From Pusillimonas sp. DMV24BSW_D (GTDB taxonomy: Bacteria > Pseudomonadota > Gammaproteobacteria > Burkholderiales > Burkholderiaceae_B): a stretch of DNA of 64,000 bases. The notes under the pieces are model-generated. The model worked only from the letters and a program-made list of their open reading frames with translations. It ran no database searches and was not told where the DNA came from. The stretch's first letter is position 1, and every line of letters starts with the position of its first letter. The stretch is taken from assembly GCF_011388195.1 (NCBI RefSeq), contig NZ_CP049990.1:2046001-2110000 (forward strand). The letters are read 5' to 3'. Of the stretch, positions 57,500 to 64,000 are shown in pieces. A program made the position numbers and the translations under genes.

Positions 57500-58177
57500 A
57501 TGGCTGGTGTTATTGGGCAGAAAATGAAGAAAATCCGCACACGCGTGAAAATATGTGGTTTAACTCGGGCTGAAGATGTGAACGCTGCGGTGGCGGCGGG
57601 TGCCGACGCCGTTGGTTTGGTTTTTTATCCACCCAGCAGCCGTTATGTATTACCCGAAAACGCGAGCGATTTGCGCAACCTGGTTCCGGCCATGGTAAGT
57701 GTTGTGGCGCTTTTTGTGAACGCTTCAAATGAGGATGTGCAACAAGTTATTGATCAAGTGCAACCCGACGTGCTGCAATTCCACGGGGATGAAAGCCCCG
57801 ACGAGTGTGAGCAGTATGGTCGTCGATATATGAAAGCCTTTCGCGTTGGTGCGCCGGGTTTGGATACCCCGCAGGCGGTATTGGACACGTGTCTCCGGTA
57901 TCGCTCGGCCAGTGCGTGGTTGTTCGACAGTTACAGCGCCGGGTACGGCGGTAGCGGTAAACAGTTTGATCTAGGGCTTTTGGAAATGGTTATTGCAAGC
58001 CCTGAGTCAAAGCCGGTTGTGCTGGCGGGCGGATTGAATGTGGAAACAGTTGGAGCGGCAATTGCGCAGGTGGCACCGTTTGCCGTCGATGTCAGTAGCG
58101 GAGTAGAAATTTCCGGCGGCGTTAAATGCGAAGGCAAGATTCGGGCATTTATGCAGGCTGTGGCGTTGAGCCGCTAG
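57500..58177 (+). CDS. trpF: Phosphoribosylanthranilate isomerase
   Basis: Third step of tryptophan synthesis, a TIM-barrel isomerase of about 225 residues. VKICGLTRAEDVNAAVAAGA near 18 has the catalytic cysteine; FHGDESPDECEQYG and LAGGLNVETVGAAI follow. The ATG at 57500 has GAAGG nine bases upstream; one at 57524 (MKKIRTRVKICG) is also possible. In relatives trpB and trpA follow, but here the 3' end overlaps a LysR gene on the other strand by 29 bases. Confidence 0.95.
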   Translation: MAGVIGQKMKKIRTRVKICGLTRAEDVNAAVAAGADAVGLVFYPPSSRYVLPENASDLRNLVPAMVSVVALFVNASNEDVQQVIDQVQPDVLQFHGDESPDECEQYGRRYMKAFRVGAPGLDTPQAVLDTCLRYRSASAWLFDSYSAGYGGSGKQFDLGLLEMVIASPESKPVVLAGGLNVETVGAAIAQVAPFAVDVSSGVEISGGVKCEGKIRAFMQAVALSR

Positions 58178-59108
58178 TCATTTTAGCGAGTACTCCCAAT
58201 GGCTCAAGCCCATACCAGTTTTTTTTCTCCACTGCGCTTTGTATTGTTTCAAATAATAGTTTTTTCCCTTCCCGCACGGCTTGAGAGTGTGAACGGGACT
58301 GGTTCTCGAAAAGCGACCAGGTGAGGTAAATACGTTTGATGGGACTCCAATGTATGGATTGATCCAAAATGCTTGTGCTTACGGCACATGCAGGAACAAC
58401 CGTTAAACCAAACCCTTCTTTCGCCAGTTGAAGGCATAAACTTAGGGTGTCGGTTTCAACCGCACCATTAAATCGAAGCCCTTTTCGGGCGAGCATGTGT
58501 TCTATTTGTACCCGAAGCTGGTTGGGGCGACCAGGCAAAATCAGCTTGACCCCATCGAGTTTATTGAGAAAAACCGGAATCTCTGGGCTGAGTCCTGAGT
58601 CTTCCCCCCCGACTATAACCAAGGGCTCCCGGGCTAGCGGTGTCTGTTTGAAACCGGTGGGTGGTGCAAAATCAAACGGAATAACGCATAAATCCAATAT
58701 GCCGGCCAGCATCTGTTCGCGCAGGATGTGGCTGACACCCTCGTGAACGCGCAATTTTATATCCGGGTGGCGTTGCACCAGCTGGCTTATGTATTGCGTA
58801 GTGAACACTTGATTCCAGGAAGGAGGTATGCCAATGGAAAGCTGGCCCGCTGCCATTTCGCCGACCTGCTCTTTGATAATGGAAAGTTGTCGTAAAAGTG
58901 GTCGTGCCTTGTCGGCAAGCAGCTTTCCTGAATCCGTTAGTTTTACACCCCCTTGTGAGCGTTGAAATAATTTTGTACCCATTTCCCGCTCAAGTGCCGC
59001 AATATGACGTGATAGGGCCGGCTGGGACACATGAAGGTCGGCGGCTGCTTTGTTGATGCTTCCCAGTTCCGCCACGCGAAGCATATATTCCAGAAGACGA
59101 GGTTCCAT
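58149..59108 (-). CDS. LysR-family transcriptional regulator of the adjacent BKACE cluster
   Basis: Regulator of 319 residues: N-terminal winged helix (MEPRLLEYMLRVAELGSINK, then AAADLHVSQPALSRHIAAL) and a periplasmic-binding-protein-like effector domain from about 90. AAGGAGC lies upstream of the ATG at 59108; a longer in-frame start at 59198 would cover the operator region. It is divergent from the BKACE gene across 200 bases containing two palindromic sites, so it most likely activates the cluster in response to the substrate or a pathway intermediate. Confidence 0.92.
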   Translation of the reverse strand: MEPRLLEYMLRVAELGSINKAAADLHVSQPALSRHIAALEREMGTKLFQRSQGGVKLTDSGKLLADKARPLLRQLSIIKEQVGEMAAGQLSIGIPPSWNQVFTTQYISQLVQRHPDIKLRVHEGVSHILREQMLAGILDLCVIPFDFAPPTGFKQTPLAREPLVIVGGEDSGLSPEIPVFLNKLDGVKLILPGRPNQLRVQIEHMLARKGLRFNGAVETDTLSLCLQLAKEGFGLTVVPACAVSTSILDQSIHWSPIKRIYLTWSLFENQSRSHSQAVREGKKLLFETIQSAVEKKNWYGLEPLGVLAKMTSGSTPQPA

Positions 59109-59194
59109 CGTATTTTGAAGCTCCTTTGTTGATGGTTGCGAACACACATTTGAAACGTTTGTGTAAAGGCAATTAAACATGAATTGTTTGTTAT

Positions 59195-59245
59195 CCATTA
59201 TATGAATAATGGCAATGACTGTTTAACATTATTCAAATATCAATG
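59195..59245. promoter_or_regulatory. Candidate LysR operator pair in the lysR-BKACE intergenic region
   Basis: CCATTATATGAATAATGG at 59195-59212 is an inverted repeat with seven-base arms. A second related element, CATT-N11-AATG, lies at 59227-59245, fitting the T-N11-A rule of LysR sites. Their left arms (CATTAT) are 31 bases apart, about three helical turns, like a LysR recognition and activation pair. Confidence 0.6.
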
Positions 59246-59308
59246 GCTCCCATAGAATTCTTTCATTAGCCGCAGGATTGGCTCGCGGCATTGAAAGGAG
59301 ACCATTCA

Positions 59309-60205
59309 ATGGGTAAACAGAAAGTCATTGTGACAGTTGCGCCGACAGGGGGAATGGCCAGCAAGAAACAGAACCCTAATCTACCAACTCAACCACAAGA
59401 AATAGCAGAAGACGTATACCGTTGCTATAACGCAGGGGCGAGCGTTGTTGCATTGCATGCACGTCGTGCCCAGGATGACGAGGCGACGTGTGATCCGGCC
59501 ATTTATGGCGAGATGAATACGCTCATTCGTGAAAAGTGCGACATCGTATTGAATAACTCGACAGGCGGTGGCATTAACGGCGATATGGTCCACCAGCTTA
59601 ATAATGGGCTGTGGGAAATTAATTTTGAGCAACGCATAAAAGGGATGCAAGCGCCTGGCGTTGAAATGTGCACGCTTGACGCTCAGACAATTTGTGCCAG
59701 TTTTGGCGATAAAGAAATCCTGGTACCAACGACGCCTAGCAGAATACGCGAGTTGGCTGAAGGCATGATGGAACGGGGCATCAAGCCGGAATGGGAGGTT
59801 TTCAGCCTTTCTGACATTGTGCAAGAAGTGAACAAGGCGATTGCGGCGGGATTTGATAAGCCACCGTACTTCATCAACATCGTGCTTGGCGTGAACGCAT
59901 TCCAAGGTGCATTGCCCTATACCCCGAAAATTCTTCAGCAAATGGTTGATCACCTTCCCAAAGACGTCGTGTTTAACGTGAGTGCTATTGGGGCTGCTCA
60001 GTTACCCGCAACGACACAGGCGGTATTGATGGGAGGGCATGTTCGGGTCGGATTGGAAGACAATCTGATGTATGAGCCCGGTGTTCAGGCAACTAATCTT
60101 ATGTTGGTTGAAAGAATGGTGCGAATTATTCGTGAATTGGGCTACGAGCCCGCGACGCCGACTGAAGCCCGCGAGATTATGGGGCTGCCACCTCTTAAAC
60201 AATAA
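59309..60205 (+). CDS. Beta-keto acid cleavage enzyme (BKACE, DUF849) with altered metal motif
   Basis: TIM-barrel protein of 298 residues from the family of 3-keto-5-aminohexanoate cleavage enzyme, which transfers an acetyl group from acetyl-CoA, turning a beta-keto acid into a CoA ester plus acetoacetate. Family marks: VTVAPTGG near 8-15, NNSTGGG near 82, FSLSDI and [11 protein letters not shown] with Glu250. The usual zinc motif H-x-H reads A48-L-H50 (VVALHARR), so the first histidine is missing. AAAGGAG precedes ATG 59309. First gene of the accessory cluster; the substrate is unknown. Confidence 0.88.
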   Translation: MGKQKVIVTVAPTGGMASKKQNPNLPTQPQEIAEDVYRCYNAGASVVALHARRAQDDEATCDPAIYGEMNTLIREKCDIVLNNSTGGGINGDMVHQLNNGLWEINFEQRIKGMQAPGVEMCTLDAQTICASFGDKEILVPTTPSRIRELAEGMMERGIKPEWEVFSLSDIVQEVNKAIAAGFDKPPYFINIVLGVNAFQGALPYTPKILQQMVDHLPKDVVFNVSAIGAAQLPATTQAVLMGGHVRVGLEDNLMYEPGVQATNLMLVERMVRIIRELGYEPATPTEAREIMGLPPLKQ

Positions 60206-60285
60206 GTGTTCAGTATCTGGCCGGGCATCATGATGTTTGAATGGTGTCGGCTGGTTTTGGGCTTTAAAAAGATAGGAGATGAGTT

Positions 60286-60843
60286 GTGGCAGAACCCACT
60301 TTTCGCCCGGTCAGACGAATTGTGACCGGGCATAACGAGGTGGGGCGTTCGGTTGTGCTAACTGATGCCCCTTCGCCTCACAAGATGTCGCTGGCTGGGG
60401 TGTCGAATTTCGGTGTGACGGATATATGGAAAACCGAATCGGCGCCTGCCAGTAACGAGGGTGATATTGACCCTTGCAGCTTGCCAATCGTTCTTGCTCC
60501 GCCCAAAAGCGGAACGGTTTTTAGGGTCGTGGAGTTTCCGCCCGACAAAGAGTATATCGGCAAATGGAAACGCGAAGCGGCTTTTGCCTCAATGGGCGAT
60601 TCGGGCGCCGAGGCTCTGGAGGAAGACGCGTCACGCCATGAAATGATGCATACCACGGAATCAGTCGATTACGCATTTGTGATCGAAGGCGAGATTTGGG
60701 CTGTTCTTGATGAGGATGAGGTTTGCATGAAAGCGGGTGATGTACTTGTTCAACGCGGTACAAGCCACGCATGGAGTAATCGAAGTGATAAGCCGGCACG
60801 GGTGGGCTTTGTATTGATTGACGCTCATCCGTTGCGGCGATAA
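60286..60843 (+). CDS. Cupin-domain protein
   Basis: Protein of 185 residues with a single C-terminal cupin barrel (about 110-175). Motif 1 is visible as MMHTTESVDYAFVIEGE and motif 2 as GDVLVQRGTSHAW, so a metal could be held by two histidines and a glutamate. The N-terminal 100 residues are specific to this subfamily. GTG start with AGGAGATGAG upstream. It may be a dioxygenase, isomerase or a small-molecule sensor; in the same operon as BKACE, 80 bases downstream. Confidence 0.8.
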   Translation: MAEPTFRPVRRIVTGHNEVGRSVVLTDAPSPHKMSLAGVSNFGVTDIWKTESAPASNEGDIDPCSLPIVLAPPKSGTVFRVVEFPPDKEYIGKWKREAAFASMGDSGAEALEEDASRHEMMHTTESVDYAFVIEGEIWAVLDEDEVCMKAGDVLVQRGTSHAWSNRSDKPARVGFVLIDAHPLRR

Positions 60844-60878
60844 ACGCACTGTTCATATCTTGATCGATAAAGGAGACA

Positions 60879-62048
60879 ATGATGAAAAAGAAATACTTGC
60901 TGGCGTGCGCCCTGACCGTGTCATTAATTGGTCATCAAGCAGTCGCTGATGTCAAGATTGGCTTTACCGGTGCGCTTTCCGGGCCGGCAGCGGCATTGGG
61001 CCAGGATCAATACGATGGTTTTATGTTGGCGGTTGAGCGGAACAACGGAAAGTTGGGTGGTGAAACGGTTGAAGTGATTCGGGAGGACGATCAGGTTAAG
61101 CCAGAGATTGGCCTCCAGGCTGCCAGAAAACTTATTGACCAAGATAATGTTGATGCTATTGTCGGCATGGGTTTTACAAATGTACTGATGGCAATGCTGC
61201 CGCCTATACGTGAGTCTGGTGTCGTTGCAATTGCCACCAATTCAGGCCCGTTGACACTTTCAGGAGCGGGTTGTCAGCCTAATGTGTTTTCTACTGCATG
61301 GCAAAGTGATGGTCCAGCTGAAGCGATGGGTGTTTATGCCCAAAAAAATAATTTTAATAATGTTTACCTGATGGCTCCGAACTATCAGGCTGGAAAGGAA
61401 ATGTTGGCAGGTTTTAAACGTTTTTACAAAGGCGAGGTGGTTGATGAGGTTTACACCCCTTTATCACAAACTGATTTCTCGGCTGAAATTACCATGTTGC
61501 AAGCTTCTGCTCCCGAAGCGGTGTTTGTATTTTATCCCGGCGGTTTAGGCATTAATTTTGTGAAACAAATGCGCCAGGCAGGCATGCTGGATAAAGTACC
61601 CGTTTTGTCTGTGTTTACTGTTGATGGTACAACCTTGCCGGCATTGAAGGGACTTGCCGATGGGGTTATTGCCGGTGCGATGTGGGATGCATCCCTTGAG
61701 AACGAGGCAAGCGAAGAGTTTGTAAAGGCCTACAAGGAAAAATATGGTCGTGTTCCCAGTTTGTACTCAGCGGCGGGGTACGACGCTGCCAATTTGTTGG
61801 GTGCGGCCATTGAAAGCGTTGATGGCGATGTGGCCGACAACGCGAAATTCGCTGCTGCGGTAAAGGAGGCGGGTGCTAGTTTTGAGTCGGTCAGAGGGCC
61901 GTTTAAGTTCAATAACAACAATATGCCGATTCAGAATTTCTATGCTTTCCAAGCTGTAAAAACAGGCGAAGACGTTGCGATGAAGCATATTGATACACCC
62001 CTCGAAAGTCATAAAGATGCCTACCACGCAGAATGTAAGTTGAAGTAG
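60879..62048 (+). CDS. Periplasmic substrate-binding protein of a branched-chain-type ABC transporter
   Basis: Secreted binding protein of 389 residues. The signal peptide (MMKKKYLLACALTVSLIGHQ) ends in AVA before Asp24; the mature part has the type I periplasmic-binding fold (VKIGFTGALSGPAAALGQD near 25, AIATNSGPLTLSGAGC near 118). Relatives bind branched-chain amino acids, amides or aromatic acids. No permease or ATPase gene follows inside the window, so the rest of the transporter lies elsewhere or further right. GGAGA precedes the first of two ATGs. Confidence 0.9.
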   Translation: MMKKKYLLACALTVSLIGHQAVADVKIGFTGALSGPAAALGQDQYDGFMLAVERNNGKLGGETVEVIREDDQVKPEIGLQAARKLIDQDNVDAIVGMGFTNVLMAMLPPIRESGVVAIATNSGPLTLSGAGCQPNVFSTAWQSDGPAEAMGVYAQKNNFNNVYLMAPNYQAGKEMLAGFKRFYKGEVVDEVYTPLSQTDFSAEITMLQASAPEAVFVFYPGGLGINFVKQMRQAGMLDKVPVLSVFTVDGTTLPALKGLADGVIAGAMWDASLENEASEEFVKAYKEKYGRVPSLYSAAGYDAANLLGAAIESVDGDVADNAKFAAAVKEAGASFESVRGPFKFNNNNMPIQNFYAFQAVKTGEDVAMKHIDTPLESHKDAYHAECKLK

Positions 62049-62070
62049 GCTTTATTGGCTGGAGAAACGA

Positions 62071-63228
62071 ATGAAAATCAGAATCCTTGGTGCAGGTCCT
62101 GCCGGATTGTATTTTGCCGCGCTCATGAAGCGTTTGGATCCTGTTCATGATATTGCGATTTATGAGCGCAACCCCAAGGATGCAACGTGGGGGTTTGGCG
62201 TTGTATTCTCGGATAAGGCGCTGGAATTTCTGCGGACTGACGACGATGCGTTGTATCAATATTTAAGTCGGCACCTTGAAAATTGGCCTGAGATAACCAT
62301 TGTTCATAACGACACGGCGATACCGGTCGCGGGTAATGGTTTTGCGTCAATCGGGCGCTTGGAGCTGTTGACGCTTTTATACGATTACGTTGAGGCGCTT
62401 GGGGTCAAGTTGCATTTTGAAACCGAAGTGACGGCTTTGTCGCAGATGGGCGACGCCGATTTGTATGTTGGTGCTAATGGGGCGTTTTCCTGGCTTCGAA
62501 CGGAAAACGAAGCCAATTTTGAGACAACCACCGATTGGCGTTCGAATCGTTTTATCTGGTACGGCACCACCAAGGCATTCAACAGTCTTACATTAACCTT
62601 TCGGGAGACAGGGCACGGCGTATTCTGTGCCCACCACTATCGGTACAGGCCAGATCGAAGTACGTTTCTCGTAGAGGTTGAGGAGGACACCTGGCAGCGT
62701 GTCGGGTTTGAGTCCATGAGTGCTGAAGAAACTGTGCGGTATTGCGAAAAGGTCTTTGCGAAAGACCTGGAAGGACATCCCATCATTTCCAACCATTCAT
62801 ATTGGCGGCAGTTTCCGGTTATCTGGAATGAACGTTGGAGTTTCGATAATGTGGTGTTAATTGGTGATGCTTTGCGTACTGCCCATTTTTCAATTGGTTC
62901 TGGAACCCGTTTAGCAATGGAGGACGCGGTTGCGTTGTACAAAGCCTTTAAAAATGCGGGGACAACTGATATTACATGTGCGCTTACGGAGTTTCAGGCC
63001 TCCCGTTTGCCTCCTATGAAGAAAATATGGGATGCGGCTAACACCAGTATTGACTGGTATGAGCAAATGGATAAATTGGTTCATGATTTAACGCCCGTTG
63101 AGTTCGCGTACAGCTATATGACGAGAACAGGGCGGGTGAGTCATGCCGATATCAAAAAGCGTGACCCTGTTTTGGCGCAAGCGTATGAAAAATTACATCC
63201 GGAAGTGGCGTTAACTGTCCACGGGTGA
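62071..63228 (+). CDS. FAD-dependent monooxygenase resembling the N-terminal half of anthraniloyl-CoA / salicylyl-CoA hydroxylases
   Basis: Flavoprotein of 385 residues. FAD-binding ILGAGPAGLYFAALMKR at the start, GFGVVFSDKALEFLR near 41 and VVLIGDALRTAHFSIGSGTRLA near 262 match the monooxygenase half of two-domain aroyl-CoA hydroxylases (salicylyl-CoA 5-hydroxylase, 2-aminobenzoyl-CoA monooxygenase). The C-terminal old-yellow-enzyme-like half of the larger anthraniloyl-CoA enzyme is not present. A CoA-thioester substrate is inferred only from this similarity. Follows the binding protein by 22 bases and precedes a CoA ligase. Confidence 0.83.
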   Translation: MKIRILGAGPAGLYFAALMKRLDPVHDIAIYERNPKDATWGFGVVFSDKALEFLRTDDDALYQYLSRHLENWPEITIVHNDTAIPVAGNGFASIGRLELLTLLYDYVEALGVKLHFETEVTALSQMGDADLYVGANGAFSWLRTENEANFETTTDWRSNRFIWYGTTKAFNSLTLTFRETGHGVFCAHHYRYRPDRSTFLVEVEEDTWQRVGFESMSAEETVRYCEKVFAKDLEGHPIISNHSYWRQFPVIWNERWSFDNVVLIGDALRTAHFSIGSGTRLAMEDAVALYKAFKNAGTTDITCALTEFQASRLPPMKKIWDAANTSIDWYEQMDKLVHDLTPVEFAYSYMTRTGRVSHADIKKRDPVLAQAYEKLHPEVALTVHG

Positions 63229-63272
63229 TATGGCAAAAACAAAGTAGTACCGATTTTGAAGAGGCCGTATTG

Positions 63273-64000
63273 ATGGGATTGAGTCCGGTTGTGTGGCAGC
63301 CCGGGAAGTATCTGAGTGAGAAATGCAAATTAGCGCAGTTTAGGCGCTATTTGGCTACCACGGGGTACGGACCGTTTTACGATTATCAGTCTTTACATCA
63401 TTGGTCGGTATCCGAACCTCAAGCCTTTTGGCGTGCCGTGTGGGATTTCTGCGGTTTAACGTCTGTTGAGCCGGCCTCTGCGGTTCTGGGCAGTCACGCT
63501 ATGCCCGGCGCGCAATGGTTTCCCGGCATGACTTTGAACTTCGCCGGGAACCTGCTCAGGTTGGCCGAAGGCGAGCAGGCCAATGATGAAGCGGTCGTGG
63601 CGTATTGCGAAACCCGTCCGGTATTGCGTCGCACGTATGCGCAATTAAAAGCAGACGTGGGCGCCCTGGAGGCCTATTTTAAAAGTCAGGGCGTTGTTAA
63701 AGGCGATCGGGTTGCCGCTATTGTGACCAATGGCTATGAAGCGCTCGTGGCCATGCTGGCCACGAGCAGTATGGGCGCGATTTTCAGTTCGGCCTCACCC
63801 GATTTCGGTGTGGGTGCTATTTTGGATCGGTTCTCGCAAATTGAGCCGGCCATGCTGGTGATCGTGAACGGGTATGGGTACGGTGGCAAGGTGTTTAGCC
63901 GCACTGAGGATTTTCAGGCGATCCGCCAGGGTTTGCCAACCCTAAAAGGGGTGGTGGCCATTGAACAGGTACCCGGGCAGGCCATGCCGCAAGGTCCCGG
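63273..64000 (+). CDS. Acetoacetate-CoA ligase-like acyl-CoA synthetase, cut by the right window edge
   Basis: The frame is open from ATG 63273 to the end of the window (242 codons), so the C-terminal half is missing. The N-terminus reads MGLSPVVWQPGKYLSEK, with the family segments FYDYQSLHHWSVSEPQAFW, WFPGMTLNFAGNLLR and MGAIFSSASPDFGVGAILDR, as in AacS acetoacetyl-CoA synthetases. It would activate acetoacetate with ATP and CoA, fitting the acetoacetate made by BKACE. The AMP-binding core lies beyond the edge, so substrate cannot be checked. GAAGAGG is upstream. Same strand as the other cluster genes. Confidence 0.85.
   Translation, partial: MGLSPVVWQPGKYLSEKCKLAQFRRYLATTGYGPFYDYQSLHHWSVSEPQAFWRAVWDFCGLTSVEPASAVLGSHAMPGAQWFPGMTLNFAGNLLRLAEGEQANDEAVVAYCETRPVLRRTYAQLKADVGALEAYFKSQGVVKGDRVAAIVTNGYEALVAMLATSSMGAIFSSASPDFGVGAILDRFSQIEPAMLVIVNGYGYGGKVFSRTEDFQAIRQGLPTLKGVVAIEQVPGQAMPQGP

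Noticed and set aside
1-64000. tRNA, rRNA, CRISPR, insertion sequences, prophage or riboswitch elements
   Set aside because: Reading found no tRNA-like T-arm in gaps, no repeat-spacer array, no transposase or integrase, and no recognisable riboswitch; gaps are mostly too short.

Overview
The window is ordinary bacterial chromosome with a GC content near one half (estimated by eye), packed tightly with genes on both strands. The gene content points to a betaproteobacterium of the order Burkholderiales, most likely family Alcaligenaceae. The evidence is the order aminotransferase-uvrB-tyrosine phosphatase-iscR-iscS-iscU-iscA-hscB-hscA-fdx, the order leuC-leuD-leuB-asd-fimV-truA-trpF, an APH-type homoserine kinase, a BPSS1780-type membrane protein and a stand-alone second infA. 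I saw no rRNA, tRNA, CRISPR array, insertion sequence or prophage gene. The genus cannot be fixed from this window.

Layout. 1-6.6 kb: an organic-acid module with a TRAP transporter (small and large permease), three crotonase-fold proteins, an acyl-CoA synthetase and a divergent IclR regulator. 6.6-11.6 kb: lexA with a strong SOS box, an aromatic/aspartate aminotransferase, uvrB and a low-molecular-weight tyrosine phosphatase. 11.6-17 kb: the complete ISC iron-sulfur assembly operon, with two candidate IscR sites in front of it. 17-19.8 kb: lysS and prfB, the latter with its programmed frameshift. 20-22.4 kb: ahpC-ahpF peroxide defence. 22.4-27.2 kb: small housekeeping genes (thpR, sixA, infA), cytochrome b561, a ferritin-like diiron protein, a patatin and a LON-domain protein. 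27.3-30.1 kb: a feruloyl-CoA-synthase-like ligase followed by a BoxR-type regulator. 30-36.8 kb: recJ, an RpfE-like protein, lolC-lolD, a TatD nuclease and a PhzS-like monooxygenase. 36.9-49 kb: comEC, RNase AM, membrane proteins, thrB, dusA, selO, aroC and a lipoprotein protease. 49-58.2 kb: leucine, aspartate-family and tryptophan genes with fimV and truA. 58.1-64 kb: an accessory catabolic cluster running off the right edge.

The most interesting part is the right-hand cluster: a LysR regulator facing a beta-keto acid cleavage enzyme (BKACE, DUF849), a cupin, a branched-chain-type periplasmic binding protein, a flavin monooxygenase resembling the N-terminal half of anthraniloyl-CoA/salicylyl-CoA hydroxylases, and an acetoacetate-CoA ligase. 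BKACE enzymes release acetoacetate and the last gene would activate acetoacetate, so the set reads as one pathway for an unknown substrate. The BKACE here lacks the first histidine of the usual HxH zinc motif. The cluster sits where trpB-trpA would normally follow trpF in relatives, which suggests insertion.

Several neighbouring genes are translationally coupled through ATGA overlaps (dctQ-dctM type pair, ligase-crotonase, LON-patatin, DUF2069-selO), and many convergent pairs overlap at their 3' ends. All function calls are from reading protein motifs and gene order. No database search was run.
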